The notes under the pieces were generated by a model, which saw nothing but the letters and a program-made list of their open reading frames with translations, did no database searches and was not told the origin of the DNA. 64,000 bases of DNA from Streptomyces dioscori (GTDB lineage: Bacteria; Actinomycetota; Actinomycetes; Streptomycetales; Streptomycetaceae): the NCBI RefSeq assembly GCF_003024195.1, contig NZ_KZ679041.1, forward strand, positions 124,001 through 188,000. The letters are read 5' to 3'. Position numbers and translations under genes: made by a program. Each line of letters begins with the position of its first letter. Position 1 is the first letter of the stretch. Positions 44,389 through 54,147 of this stretch are shown in pieces.

Positions 44389-47154
44389 TCATACGTTCTG
44401 GTCGCCGGGGATCTTGCCGAGCGCGTCGCGCAACGCCGCTCGCGAGGCGATGCCCAGTTTGGGGAAAACCCGGTAGAGGTGAGAGCTGACCGTGCGCGGC
44501 GACAAATGCATCCGTTCGCCGATCTCCTTGTTGGTCAGTCCGCCCGCGGCGAGGTCCGCGATCCGGCGTTCCTGCCAGGTCAGCACTGCGATGTGCGCCG
44601 GGGAACCGGCAGCCGGGGCGCCGGTGGCCCTCAGTTCGGCCTGGGCCCGTTCGGTCCAGTTGGGCGCGCCGAGCCGTTCGAATGTCTCCGCGGCCAGCGT
44701 CAGGGAGTGACGTGCTGCCTTTCTCCCGTGGCTGTGTCTGAGGCGGATGCCGTGGGCGAGTCGGATGCGGGCGAGCTCGAAGGGAAAGTGGCCTGCGGCG
44801 GGATGGTTCTCGGCGCGGTCGAAGTGGGCGTCGGCCTCATCGCTGTCGGTGCTCGTCATGCTGAGGGCGCCGTAGGTGAGGAGAGCTAGACGGGGAGAGA
44901 CGTCGGGGAGGCCTGCCTGGTGGGCGGCGAGGGCGTGGACGCGGGCCTGCTCTGTACGGCCGGTGTGGATGGCGGCTTCGACGAGGTCGAGGAGGGTGCG
45001 GGAAGCCTGGTGGGCGTAGGGGGTGAAGGAGCCGGGGGGCGTGATGCCGATGGCGTGGAGGTAGGCGGCTTCGTAGTCGCCTTCGGCGAGGGCGGCGGTG
45101 GTGCCGATGGCGTCGGCGATCTGCGTGAGGAACCCGACTCCACGGGGGCGTGCCCAGGTGTCGACGACCGCCTGGAGCCGGCGTGCTCGTTCCGCCTGGC
45201 CCCGCAGCGCGGCGAGCAGGCCCAGATACGCGCGGGTGTGGTGAGCGAACAGTGCGTGCTGGTGGGACATGGTCAGTTCCAGGCAGCGCTGTCCGGTCTG
45301 CTCGGCTTCGTCCCACTCGCCGACGGCAATCTGGTCCAGCATGATCAGATGCAGCATCGTCATGCCCGTGGCAACGGCTCCCGTCTCGACTTCGCGGTCC
45401 ACCGTGCGCTGGAGATGCGGCCGATACCGGCTGAGTGTGTCAACGTGGTAGGCGGCGACTCCCAGCCGTGTGACGTCCCAGGGCTCGAGTTCGTGCAAGC
45501 TGGTCAGCGCACGTTGCACCCGCTTCTGCACCCCGGTACCCCGACGCACCACATCGCCCCATGCGTCCTGGTAGATATGTGAGTCCGAGGGGACCATGTC
45601 GCCCAGCGAGCCCAAGAGCTCGTGGGCCTCTTCCCATGACGCCTCGTCGCTTGCGTACTGGTTGATCGCCAGCAGTAGATTGATCAACCGGGTGAGCACC
45701 TCGTTCGACTCCAGGAACCGGCTGTCACGTATGTGTTCGACGGCCCTGACCACCTGGCGCCGGGAGGACTGCACGTCGCCGTCCTCGTACAATGCGACAT
45801 ATGCGGACGCGACCACTGCGGCCGGAGACTCTCCCCTTCCCGCTATGACATCGGAGCGGACCAGTTGCTGGGCTCGGTCCAGCAGTCCGGCATGTCCGGC
45901 GATGAACGCCGCGTCGCCCAGCCGTCTGGATCGCTCCTCGTGACCTTCGCTGAGCTCTGCGGCGCGCGTCAACCAGGCCACGGCAGTCAGTGCTCCGCCA
46001 CGCCGGGTCGCCGACTCAGCGGCTGCTTCCAACGCTTCGGCCACTTGCTCGTCGGGGTCGACCGTCGAAGCTCCCAAATGGCCCGCCCGCCGTTCCACGT
46101 CCTCGCGGTGCACCTGCGCGAGGACTGCGTGCGCTGCGCGCCGCTCGTTGGGGGTCGCTGTCTGTACGACCGTCGACCGGACCAGGGGATGCCGGAAGAC
46201 GAAGTCGCCGCTGAGCGGTTCGAGGTCCAGTAGACCGCAGCTCGCGGCTTCTTCGACGTCGGTCATGTGATATCGGATGCCACGTACACGCCCGGCCGTG
46301 GTGCCTGCACCGACGCCGTCCAGCGCGCCGCGCAGCAGTTCCGCGCGCACGGCGCCGTTGAGGGCTCCGATACGGGCGCCGTACATGTACTGGAGACGCA
46401 GGGGCAGCGGGACACCGGTGTACCCGAACGTCTCCTCGGTCTTGCGTCCGGCCCGGTGGCCACGCATGTAAGGAGGGAGTTCCAGCAGGGCCAGCGGATT
46501 GCCCTGGGCCTCGTCCAGCACGAGGCGGCGGATGCGGGGATCGAGCCCGGGGTAACACATGTCCAGAAGCTGTTCGGAAGCCGCCGGGGAGAGGGTATTC
46601 ACCGGCAGTTCGGTCAGTGCGGCCGTGTCGAAGTTCGAGGCTATGTCGGAACGCAGGCCGATGACGAGTTTCACCGAGCTGCCGGTGAGCCGTCGTCCTA
46701 CGAACCCGCACACGTCGGTGCTGGAGGCGTCGAGCCACTGCCCGTCGTCGAGCACAAGCAGCAGCGGCTTCTCGGAGGCCGCGAGAGACAGCAGGTCCAG
46801 GACCGCAATACCCAGGGTCATGACCGAGGGGGGCGTGCCTTCGCCCCTGCCGAAGACGACGTCGAAGACTTCCCGGTGGTTGTCGTCCAGCCGTTCGATG
46901 TGGGAGAGCAGCGGGTACAGGAACTGGTGCAGGCCCGCGAACGGGAGTTCCGACTCGGCCTCGACCCCGGCGGCTCTGATCACGTGGTGCTTGGCGCGGG
47001 CCGCGATTTCGGTGATTTGGTTCAGCAGGGCGCTTTTGCCCACACCTGTGTCACCCCGCAGGATGAGAGCCCGGCCTTCGGGAGCCTGGATGAAAGCTGA
47101 CAGCGCCTCCCGCTCGCTCTCGCGGCCGACAATGGTTACGTCTTTCGGCTCCAT
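44389..47154 (-). CDS. LAL-type LuxR-family transcriptional regulator 1
   Basis: 921 residues. The N-terminal ATPase has GRESEREAL then the Walker A GDTGVGKSAL (K40) and Walker B LLLVLDDGQWLD near 135. A TPR-like helical middle (about 380-840) follows. The last 65 residues are a LuxR helix-turn-helix: LTNKEIGERMHLSPRTVSSH and KLGIASRAALRDAL. LAL regulators of this size are often pathway-specific activators of secondary metabolism or catabolism. It faces away from the monooxygenase cluster's TetR gene across 455 bases and may control it. It is a paralogue of the regulator at 54778. Confidence 0.88.
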   Translation of the reverse strand: MEPKDVTIVGRESEREALSAFIQAPEGRALILRGDTGVGKSALLNQITEIAARAKHHVIRAAGVEAESELPFAGLHQFLYPLLSHIERLDDNHREVFDVVFGRGEGTPPSVMTLGIAVLDLLSLAASEKPLLLVLDDGQWLDASSTDVCGFVGRRLTGSSVKLVIGLRSDIASNFDTAALTELPVNTLSPAASEQLLDMCYPGLDPRIRRLVLDEAQGNPLALLELPPYMRGHRAGRKTEETFGYTGVPLPLRLQYMYGARIGALNGAVRAELLRGALDGVGAGTTAGRVRGIRYHMTDVEEAASCGLLDLEPLSGDFVFRHPLVRSTVVQTATPNERRAAHAVLAQVHREDVERRAGHLGASTVDPDEQVAEALEAAAESATRRGGALTAVAWLTRAAELSEGHEERSRRLGDAAFIAGHAGLLDRAQQLVRSDVIAGRGESPAAVVASAYVALYEDGDVQSSRRQVVRAVEHIRDSRFLESNEVLTRLINLLLAINQYASDEASWEEAHELLGSLGDMVPSDSHIYQDAWGDVVRRGTGVQKRVQRALTSLHELEPWDVTRLGVAAYHVDTLSRYRPHLQRTVDREVETGAVATGMTMLHLIMLDQIAVGEWDEAEQTGQRCLELTMSHQHALFAHHTRAYLGLLAALRGQAERARRLQAVVDTWARPRGVGFLTQIADAIGTTAALAEGDYEAAYLHAIGITPPGSFTPYAHQASRTLLDLVEAAIHTGRTEQARVHALAAHQAGLPDVSPRLALLTYGALSMTSTDSDEADAHFDRAENHPAAGHFPFELARIRLAHGIRLRHSHGRKAARHSLTLAAETFERLGAPNWTERAQAELRATGAPAAGSPAHIAVLTWQERRIADLAAGGLTNKEIGERMHLSPRTVSSHLYRVFPKLGIASRAALRDALGKIPGDQNV

Positions 47155-47609
47155 CGTCTCTCAACTCCTCGTCCGCCGCTGGTAGCCCGCGAGACGCCGG
47201 CTGGTCACCGGCCCGTCATACCTTTGTGTGCCCATCCGGCCAGCAACATTGGCTCCACCGGGTCCGTCCGTATTCTGTCAGTCCACGTGTCGTTCCATTG
47301 GAACAGAAGAGTAGGTGCCAATGAGGTTTCCGTCACCCCTTATGGCTGGAAATGAGCTTAGAGGAACTTGTACGGGGCTGACGGCACCTCTGGGACCCCA
47401 CTTCGGCCTGCAGGCTTGATGGCGGCGGCTGGCAACGTATGACGTATCTTCACACGTGTGATGCGAGGTTTGGAATACGTATTCTATGCATGGCAGGCGA
47501 AACCCTGTGGCGCGTCGGCATCAACGGGGTCTTGCGGCGAGGTTCTGACGGGCTCGGCCACTGATCTGCGGGGCCATGGCCGGGCCGGACGCCGAGCCCG
47601 GGACCCGGG
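47155..47609. promoter_or_regulatory. Intergenic region with two perfect palindromes
   Basis: No gene. Two perfect 12-base palindromes occur close together: TCACACGTGTGA (47450-47461) and GAATACGTATTC (47473-47484), 11 bases apart. The upstream half should contain the promoter of the minus-strand LuxR gene. Confidence 0.45.
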
Positions 47610-48191
47610 TCAGGGTCGCAACGCCTGGATGGTGAGCCCGGCGTACCGGCGCCACAGTGCCGGATCCCGCTCCGAGAGGTTGACCAATTGCAGGCACATG
47701 CCGCACAGCACCACGCGCAGATCCAGCGGGGTCGCGTCCGGGCGTACTCGTCCGGCAGCCCTGGCCTGTTCCATCAGATCGGCCAGCAGATCGAGCAGGG
47801 GGGTGATGTGCGTCGTCGACCGCGCCTCGGCGAGCACCTCGGAGAGGAGGCGGTCGCGGGCGAGCGTGTCGAAGAGCAGGGGCACGTAGGCGTCGAAGGC
47901 CCACGCCGCCGCGGTTTCCGCCAGGACGGGCGCGGTGGTCCGGTCGAGGTCGGCGAGCCGGTGCCGTACGACCGCCTCCACGAGATCCTCTTTGGTGGGG
48001 TAACTGCGGTACACCGTGGCTTTGCCCACGCCGGCGCGCTCGGCGACCTGCGGCACGGTGCCCTGCAGACCGTACTTCGCGAAGACGTCCAGCGCCGCAG
48101 CGAAGACCCGTTCGCGGTTGCGGCGGGCGTCGGCGCGCTTGGCGGACACATCCTGTCGAGGCGGTTCTGGAGTCGTCTGCGCCGCGTTCAT
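47610..48191 (-). CDS. TetR-family repressor
   Basis: About 193 residues from ATG 48191; an in-frame ATG at 48218 would add nine residues. The N-terminal helix-turn-helix is typical: RERVFAAALDVFAKYGL, PQVAERAGVGKATVYRSYPT and KEDLVEAV. The C-terminal ligand domain is helical and not assigned. The gene is divergent from the flavin monooxygenase, and the spacer contains two operator-like direct repeats, so it most likely represses itself and the monooxygenase cluster. Confidence 0.85.
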   Translation of the reverse strand: MNAAQTTPEPPRQDVSAKRADARRNRERVFAAALDVFAKYGLQGTVPQVAERAGVGKATVYRSYPTKEDLVEAVVRHRLADLDRTTAPVLAETAAAWAFDAYVPLLFDTLARDRLLSEVLAEARSTTHITPLLDLLADLMEQARAAGRVRPDATPLDLRVVLCGMCLQLVNLSERDPALWRRYAGLTIQALRP

Positions 48192-48245
48192 CTGTTCATT
48201 GTGCCTTCTTTGCTCCATGCCGCCTCCATGCGCCGGGAAATAAAT

Positions 48246-48294
48246 GGACTCATAGGTCCGGTTACACTGAACACGTAAGTGGACTCATGGGTCC
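48246..48294. promoter_or_regulatory. Two operator-like sites between tetR and the monooxygenase
   Basis: GGACTCATAGGTCC (48246-48259) and GGACTCATGGGTCC (48281-48294) are near-palindromes and direct repeats of each other, 35 bases between centres. The second ends 25 bases before the monooxygenase start. They are the natural binding sites for the adjacent TetR. Confidence 0.65.
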
Positions 48295-48318
48295 GGATGA
48301 CATCTTCTGGGAGGATCG

Positions 48319-49521
48319 ATGGTCACGATGACCAGCGGCGAGCACGGCTCGTCCACCGACACGACCCGCCGACTCGTTCTGGCCGCCCGCGAGATCGCGC
48401 CCTTGCTGCGCCGCGAGGCGGACGCGGCCGAACGTGACAACCGGCTGACGGCCGAAGCGGAGCTGGCACTGCGTGGGGCAGGTCTGTTCAGCCTCGGCGT
48501 ACCCAAGCGTTTCGGCGGACACGAACTCTCACCCGTCGGCAGTATTGAGGTCGCGGCCGAACTGGCGCAGGCGTGTCCGTCGAGTGCCTGGGTGGTGATG
48601 GTGTCGTACATCACTCAGCAGGTGACCGGCTCGTTCGGGGAGCGGGCGCTGAGGGAACTGTGGGACGGGGGCCCTGAGGTTCCCATGTCGGGGGTGTTTG
48701 CAAGCGCTCAGGCCACTTCCGCCCCCGCAGAGGGCGGGTTGCTCGTGACTGGTTCCTGGCCTTGGGCGTCCGGCAGTCACCAGGCGGACTGGGCCTTGGT
48801 CGGCGTCCCCTTGACGGGTGATCCCGGGGTCGCGCCCGAACGTGCCTTGGCGCTCGTGCCGACGAGCGCCCTCACCATCGAAAAGACTTGGGACATGGCG
48901 GGTATGCGCGGTACGGGCAGTGACACGCTGGTGGCTGACGGAGTGTTCGTCCCGCACCACCGGCTGCGTGGCTTCGCCGATGTCCTGCGGGGCGGCACGC
49001 CGTCCGAGCAGCCGCTGTACCGGATCCCGCCGGGATCCATGATGCTGATGTCCGCGGGACCCCTGCTGGGCATCGCGCGGGCGGTCATGCGGCTCACCAT
49101 GGAGGTCGTCGACGGGGGGAAGCCGATGGCGCTGTCACTGCACGCCCGGCTCGCCGACTCGCCGAGCGTGCAAGCTTCGCTCGCGGAGGCGGCCACTCTC
49201 ATCGACTCCGCAGACCTGCACCTCAGGCGTTCGGCCGAGTTCATCGCAAAGGCAGCGGCTTCGGGAACCACCCCCACGCTCGTCGAGCGGGCGAGAGTAC
49301 GCATGGACGCCGGACACGCTTCGGCGAGCCTGCGCCAGGCGGTCCAGACACTGTTGAGCGTCAGCGGCGCGGGCAGCTTCTCGCTCGGCCGGACCGTGCA
49401 GCGCCACTGGCGCGACCTGGAAACCGCCTCCCGGCATCCCTCGCTCAACTCCGGGCTCGCCAAGGAGATCTACGGGCGGGCGCTGGTAGGAGATGCGCGG
49501 CCGGTCAGCCCCATCGTGTGA
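48319..49521 (+). CDS. Acyl-CoA dehydrogenase-fold flavin-dependent monooxygenase
   Basis: 400 residues from ATG 48319 behind GGGAGGA. The N-terminal helical domain (LLRREADAAERDNRLTAEAE, LRGAGLFSLGVPKRFGGHEL), the CPSSAWVVMVS segment, the beta domain TGSWPWASGSHQADW and the C-terminal four-helix bundle match the HsaA/HpaB-like group of two-component flavin monooxygenases in the acyl-CoA dehydrogenase superfamily. These use reduced flavin from a separate reductase, encoded directly downstream. The likely reaction is hydroxylation of an aromatic or CoA-linked substrate, unknown here. Control by the divergent TetR is likely. Confidence 0.85.
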   Translation: MVTMTSGEHGSSTDTTRRLVLAAREIAPLLRREADAAERDNRLTAEAELALRGAGLFSLGVPKRFGGHELSPVGSIEVAAELAQACPSSAWVVMVSYITQQVTGSFGERALRELWDGGPEVPMSGVFASAQATSAPAEGGLLVTGSWPWASGSHQADWALVGVPLTGDPGVAPERALALVPTSALTIEKTWDMAGMRGTGSDTLVADGVFVPHHRLRGFADVLRGGTPSEQPLYRIPPGSMMLMSAGPLLGIARAVMRLTMEVVDGGKPMALSLHARLADSPSVQASLAEAATLIDSADLHLRRSAEFIAKAAASGTTPTLVERARVRMDAGHASASLRQAVQTLLSVSGAGSFSLGRTVQRHWRDLETASRHPSLNSGLAKEIYGRALVGDARPVSPIV

Positions 49522-49586
49522 GGTGCCGATGCTCGCGCAGTCCTTTGGGGGACCTTGTATCCGCCCGTCGGCCGAAGAAAGGGATC

Positions 49587-50156
49587 ATGTCCGAACCCGG
49601 CACTCCAACCACCACTGACATCTCCCCGCGCGATGTGCTGGGACACTTCGCATCCGGTGTCACGGTCATCACGGCCGACGGACCGAGGGGTCCGGTCGGC
49701 TTCACCTGCCAGTCCTTTGCCTCCCTGTCCCTGGACCCCCTGCTCGTCTCCTTCGCCCCGGCCCGGACCTCCGGCACCTGGCCGCTCGTCCGAAACGCCG
49801 GCGCTTTCGCCGTCAACGTCCTGGCCGCGGACCAGTCGGAAGTGAGCGCCGCGTTCGCCCGCCGCGGAACCGACAGATTCCGGGACGTCACATGGTCGCG
49901 GGACCTCGCGGGGGCGCCGCTGCTGGCTGGCACGTGCGCATGGATCTCCTGCACCGTGTGGGACGAGTACGACGGTGGCGACCACACTCTGGTCGTCGGG
50001 CGGGTCACCGCCTTCGGAGCGGACGAAGCGGCAGAACCGCTGGTCTTCCACCGCGGCCGTTACCGGAGGATGGCCGCGGGCCGGCACCTCTCCCATCGGA
50101 GCGTGCCGCCGGGCGGGCTCCGGAGTGGTGAGGCTCACGTGAACCCCCGACAGTGA
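49587..50156 (+). CDS. Flavin reductase, partner of the monooxygenase
   Basis: 189 residues from ATG 49587 (AAAGGGAT just before). The flavin-reductase fold is marked by FASGVTVITADGPRGPVGFT, FASLSLDPLLVSFA, AFAVNVLA and the C-terminal VVGRVTAF and LVFHRGRYR. It should reduce FMN or FAD with NAD(P)H and supply it to the monooxygenase 65 bases upstream. The last 25 residues are disordered. The pairing with an HsaA-type oxygenase is standard. Confidence 0.87.
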   Translation: MSEPGTPTTTDISPRDVLGHFASGVTVITADGPRGPVGFTCQSFASLSLDPLLVSFAPARTSGTWPLVRNAGAFAVNVLAADQSEVSAAFARRGTDRFRDVTWSRDLAGAPLLAGTCAWISCTVWDEYDGGDHTLVVGRVTAFGADEAAEPLVFHRGRYRRMAAGRHLSHRSVPPGGLRSGEAHVNPRQ

Positions 50157-50349
50157 CACATGCGTTTCGTCAGTAAGCGGCTCCATGCGAGCGGCGTCCA
50201 TACCAACAGCGCCAGCGCCCGTGGCGGTACGGACGCCGCCGGCCACGCGGCCGGCCTCCGCAGGATGAAACGTTGCTTGAACAGCCCGCCGCTCAGCGGC
50301 CCGTCGGCGCCGGTCCGCCCGGTTCCAAAGCAGAAGTAGCTGATGCACC

Positions 50350-51321
50350 ATGAAGGACGGCACGACCGTTTGGCTCCCGTACCGCCCGAGCCGTATTCCT
50401 GGCCTGCCGGACCGGTTCTGTTACGACCACTGGGACGGTGCGGGCCCGCTGCCCGGCGACCCCGGCGAGGTCAGGTTCCTGGTCGCGCCCCCGGCCGACG
50501 GCACCGGATACCTGCTGCGCTCCGTTCTGCCACACATGTGCAACTTGGAAGTTCTCCAACTGCTCGGCTCCGGCCATGCTCATCTTGCGTCGCTGCTGGA
50601 CGCGCTGCCTGCCGGGGCAAAGCTGGCCACTGGGCGCGCGGGGCGCGGCGGGACGACTGCTCAACTGGCGGTCGCCCTGCTGCTGTCCCTGTGTCGCGGA
50701 CTCGACCGGACCGCGGTCCACCGGAGCCCGGGCGAAGTCCGCGGCGTGCTGCGGTTCACACTGGTCGGCAAGCGTGTCCTGGTCGTCGGTTACGACGCGG
50801 TCGGCGCGGCCGTCGCCGTCCGGCTCGGCGCGCTCCGATGCGAGGTGGTCCTCGTGGGTCGTACGGCGCGCACCACACCGGCCGGCCGGGTGCACGGGGT
50901 GGCGGAGCTGACCGAGCTGCTGCCCACGGCGGACGCAGTGGTGCTGTGCGCGCCGTTGACCGACCTGACGCACGGCGTGCTCGGCGCCCACGCGCTGGCG
51001 CTGCTGCAGGACGGAACTCTGCTGGTGGACGTCTCCCAGGGCGGTCTCGTGGATACCCGGGCGGCGGCCGCCGCGGTGCGTGCGGGCCGGCTTCGGATCG
51101 CGCTCGACGCCACCGGTCCGCGGGCGCTGCCACCGGGCCATCCGCTCCGGGGTCTGCCCGGCGCACTGGTTGCTCCGCATGAGGGAGTGCTCGCCGACAC
51201 GTTCCCCGGGACGGCCACGGACTTCCTGCGCCACCAGTTGTACCGCTACCAGCGCGGCGAGGAACTGTACGACGTCGTGCCGGAGACGACCGGAACCGCA
51301 AGGGGTGATCGGGTTGCCTAG
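50350..51321 (+). CDS. D-2-hydroxyacid dehydrogenase-like protein with altered active site
   Basis: 323 residues. The NAD-binding domain is well formed: VLVVGYDAVGAAVAVRLGAL (Gly-rich loop) and ADAVVLCAPLTDLTHGV. The family's catalytic Arg lies in NxxRG; here the stretch reads LVDVSQGGLVD, with Gln in place of Arg. The usual Glu region (DVFEPEPLP) reads DATGPRALPPG, with no Glu. The His near the end is kept (VAPHEGV). The protein may therefore bind NAD without classical oxidoreduction, or use different chemistry. It lies in the monooxygenase cluster and its end is within a few bases of the next gene. Confidence 0.75.
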   Translation: MKDGTTVWLPYRPSRIPGLPDRFCYDHWDGAGPLPGDPGEVRFLVAPPADGTGYLLRSVLPHMCNLEVLQLLGSGHAHLASLLDALPAGAKLATGRAGRGGTTAQLAVALLLSLCRGLDRTAVHRSPGEVRGVLRFTLVGKRVLVVGYDAVGAAVAVRLGALRCEVVLVGRTARTTPAGRVHGVAELTELLPTADAVVLCAPLTDLTHGVLGAHALALLQDGTLLVDVSQGGLVDTRAAAAAVRAGRLRIALDATGPRALPPGHPLRGLPGALVAPHEGVLADTFPGTATDFLRHQLYRYQRGEELYDVVPETTGTARGDRVA

Positions 51322-51325
51322 GCTC

Positions 51326-52267
51326 ATGACGGCATTCACGGACGGTGGCCACCCGACGGCATTCGGACCCGACAGCGGTCTTGCTCAGGTGCTCTCCTTC
51401 TTCGAGCCGGAAGCCAGCTCCTTCTCACCAGCGGCCTGGCAGGCTTTCACCGCCACGTGGAACTGGGCCGCGCCGCTCGCAACCGCCTTTCCCCTCACGG
51501 ACCCGAGCGGGGGGCCGGCGGCCCGCCCGGTGCCTGGCGGCTTCACCCTGTCCGGACGATGGCAGCTACCCCCGCGTGCCGGAACCGCGCGGTGGCTGGC
51601 CCTGCCGCTCACCGGGGGCGTGCCGCAGCCCACGCACACGACGACGCACAACGGTCCTGACCTCTTCGTGTTGCCCTCGAAGGTGCTCACGGGCGCGGTC
51701 GATGGCTCATCGGGCGACGACGACATGTCCAGGCCGGTGTTCCGGTCCGACGGGCTGTACGTGCCGACGGGGTTCGCCACGTATGCCGGAGGCACGCCGT
51801 TGCGAGCCGAGGACGCGGCCTTCGTGTGGACAGCGGCCGCGGCCCTGGCACTGGGTACGGCCCGGCGTATCACTTATGTGCTGGCAGTCTCGGCTCCGAG
51901 CGGGACATCCCCCGAGAATGGGGGGTCGGTGCCTGTCACCGTCGCGGCCGCCGAACTGGCCTCCGTGCTGCACGACGAGCGACTGAGTCTGGCGGCGGTC
52001 CTGCAGGGAGCCCCCTCCGCGCGGCAGGGTCTGTCCCTCTCCGCGGCGGAGAAACTCGCCGCACACGTGCGGCAGACGGTCGACCTCGTCCACCACGTGA
52101 TCGCGGTGGCGTACGAACGCGCCCTGATGTCAGGCCGGGACGACAGGCAGCACCCGCTGGCCAAGCTGATCGAATCCGGCACTCCGATACTGCAACAAGC
52201 ACGGTATGTCACGGAGCTGCTGCCGCCTTCCGACGCAACCGGCTGCAGAAAGGTTCAGGACCGTTGA
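51326..52267 (+). CDS. Reduced acyl-CoA dehydrogenase-like protein
   Basis: About 313 residues from ATG 51326; GTG 51305 or TTG 51314 are possible earlier starts overlapping the previous gene. The middle reads SGRWQLPPRAGTARWLALPL and the C-terminal half has helices like RQTVDLVHHVIAVAYERALM, similar to the acyl-CoA dehydrogenase/monooxygenase fold at 48319, but the N-terminal helical domain is short and motifs are weak. Catalytic residues cannot be named. It may be a non-catalytic partner. Family assignment is tentative. Confidence 0.55.
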   Translation: MTAFTDGGHPTAFGPDSGLAQVLSFFEPEASSFSPAAWQAFTATWNWAAPLATAFPLTDPSGGPAARPVPGGFTLSGRWQLPPRAGTARWLALPLTGGVPQPTHTTTHNGPDLFVLPSKVLTGAVDGSSGDDDMSRPVFRSDGLYVPTGFATYAGGTPLRAEDAAFVWTAAAALALGTARRITYVLAVSAPSGTSPENGGSVPVTVAAAELASVLHDERLSLAAVLQGAPSARQGLSLSAAEKLAAHVRQTVDLVHHVIAVAYERALMSGRDDRQHPLAKLIESGTPILQQARYVTELLPPSDATGCRKVQDR

Positions 52268-52394
52268 CAACCGTCGCGTACCAGTGAGAACCGGGATCAA
52301 ATTCGGCGACCCACCGCGCACGCCCTGTATCCGCGGTGCGGTGAACTGGCCTGCACGAGGTGCAGGTCCAGGGATCTGCCGTGGAGGGACAAAG

Positions 52395-54050
52395 ATGATG
52401 ACAGCAGGCATCCGGGAGCCAATGGCCGACTTCGGCAGTCTCTGCGCAGCCTTCCAAGCGACGGTGCGGGAGCGGCCGGACGAGACGGCCCTGACCGACG
52501 CGCGGGGAACCACGGAACTCACCTGGGCCGAGTGCGCGCAGCGGGTGGAACGGCTCGCCGGTGCGCTTGCCGCTTTGGGTGTGGGACCCGGCGACACAGT
52601 CGCCCTGCTGCTGCGCAACCGGCCTGAGTTCACCCTTCTGGACACGGCCGCCATGCACCTGGGCGCCGTGCCCTGGTCGGTGTATCCCACGTCCTCGCCC
52701 GAACAGATCCGCTTCATGCTGAACGGCGTCATCACACGGGTCGTGGTGGGGGAGCGTGACCTCCTCGCGCACGCGGGCGATCTCCGCGACGGCACGTCGG
52801 TGCGGCATGTAGTGGACGTCGACGACCTCGACGCACTGCCGGCGACCCCTGCCTCCTTCGACTTCGCCGCGGCCTGGCGCGCCGTGGGTCCCGAGTCACC
52901 GCTGACGATCATCTGGACGTCGGGCACGACGGGCGACCCGAAGCCAGTGGAGCTCAGCCATGGCGCTATGACCGCGATGCTCCGCTCGCTGACACGGCTC
53001 GGGGGCCTGGAGCGGGGCGGCAGGGTCATCTCCTGTCTGCCCTCGGCACATGTGGCCGACCGCTGGATGGCGCACTACTGGTGGATGGCACTCGGCATGA
53101 GGGTGACCTGCCTCGCCGACGGTGCCCGGATTCTGGACGAGCTGCCGCACGTGCGACCGACGTTCTTCGGGTCGGTGCCCCGTGTCTGGGAGAAACTGCG
53201 GGCGGTGCTGGAGTCCCAGGGAGTCGATCCGGCGCACCTCACCCGGAACGAGGCCGAGGCGGTCCGGCACCGGATCGGGCTCGGCGAGGCACGTCTGCTC
53301 GTCGCCGGGGCCGCGCCACTCACGGTAGCCACCCTCACGTTCTTCACCGCGCTCGGACTGCCGCTGACCGAGGTCTGGGGCCTGTCCGAGACCTGCGGGG
53401 TGCTCACCGCCAACCCGCCGGGGGACCGTCGGCCGGGAACTGTGGGCGTACCCCTGGACGGGGCGGCGGTGTGCATTGCCGCGGACGGCGAAGTCCTGGC
53501 CCGCGGACCGCAGTTGCTGACCGGGTACCGGGGTCGTCCCGGGGCGACGGCGGCGGCGGTCGTCGACGGCTGGCTGCACACTGGCGACCTGGGCGAGCTG
53601 GACGAGGACGGCTACCTGACCATCACCGGGCGCAAGAAGGACATCATCATCAACAGCTCCGGCAAGAACATGTCGCCGGTGGCCATCGAGAACGCGCTCA
53701 AGTCCGCAGGTCCACTGATAGGCCAGGCCTGTGTGCTGGGGGACGATCGCCCGTACAACGTTGCCCTGCTCGTCGTCGATCCGGACGCGGTCCGTGCCTG
53801 GGCAGCCGCCCACGGACTCGACCACCGGCCCTACGCCAGTCTGACCGGTGAGGAGTCGCTGCTCGCGGAGGTCGCGGCGGAGGTCGCGGCGGCGAACAGC
53901 AGGCTCTCGCGCGTGGAACAGGTGCGGCGCTGGCGCGTGATGCACGCCGACTGGCTCGCCGACAGCGACGAGTTGACGCCGACGATGAAGCTGCGGCGCT
54001 CACGGGTGGCGCACAAGTACGTGTCGCTCATCGACGCTCTGTACGAGTGA
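52395..54050 (+). CDS. AMP-dependent acyl-CoA synthetase/ligase
   Basis: 551 residues from ATG 52395 behind GGAGGGAC (a second ATG follows one codon on). Adenylate-forming motifs: IIWTSGTTGDPKPVELSH (P-loop, near 170), GLSETCG (near 330), HTGDLGELDEDGYLTITGRK (near 395) and KKDIIINSSGKNMSP with the hinge and the C-terminal lysine region. Closest in type to FadD15-like long-chain or aryl acid ligases. It should activate a carboxylic acid as acyl-AMP and then load CoA. It is the last plus-strand gene of the cluster and probably supplies the CoA-linked substrate of the oxygenase. Confidence 0.87.
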   Translation: MMTAGIREPMADFGSLCAAFQATVRERPDETALTDARGTTELTWAECAQRVERLAGALAALGVGPGDTVALLLRNRPEFTLLDTAAMHLGAVPWSVYPTSSPEQIRFMLNGVITRVVVGERDLLAHAGDLRDGTSVRHVVDVDDLDALPATPASFDFAAAWRAVGPESPLTIIWTSGTTGDPKPVELSHGAMTAMLRSLTRLGGLERGGRVISCLPSAHVADRWMAHYWWMALGMRVTCLADGARILDELPHVRPTFFGSVPRVWEKLRAVLESQGVDPAHLTRNEAEAVRHRIGLGEARLLVAGAAPLTVATLTFFTALGLPLTEVWGLSETCGVLTANPPGDRRPGTVGVPLDGAAVCIAADGEVLARGPQLLTGYRGRPGATAAAVVDGWLHTGDLGELDEDGYLTITGRKKDIIINSSGKNMSPVAIENALKSAGPLIGQACVLGDDRPYNVALLVVDPDAVRAWAAAHGLDHRPYASLTGEESLLAEVAAEVAAANSRLSRVEQVRRWRVMHADWLADSDELTPTMKLRRSRVAHKYVSLIDALYE

Positions 54051-54147
54051 GCGCGGGCCGGGGCGGCTGAGGGGCTCGCACGCGGCAGGGGATGGCGTCC
54101 GCGCGCCCTTGAGGACATTTCGCTCCCGGCGATGCCGCCGCCGTGGC

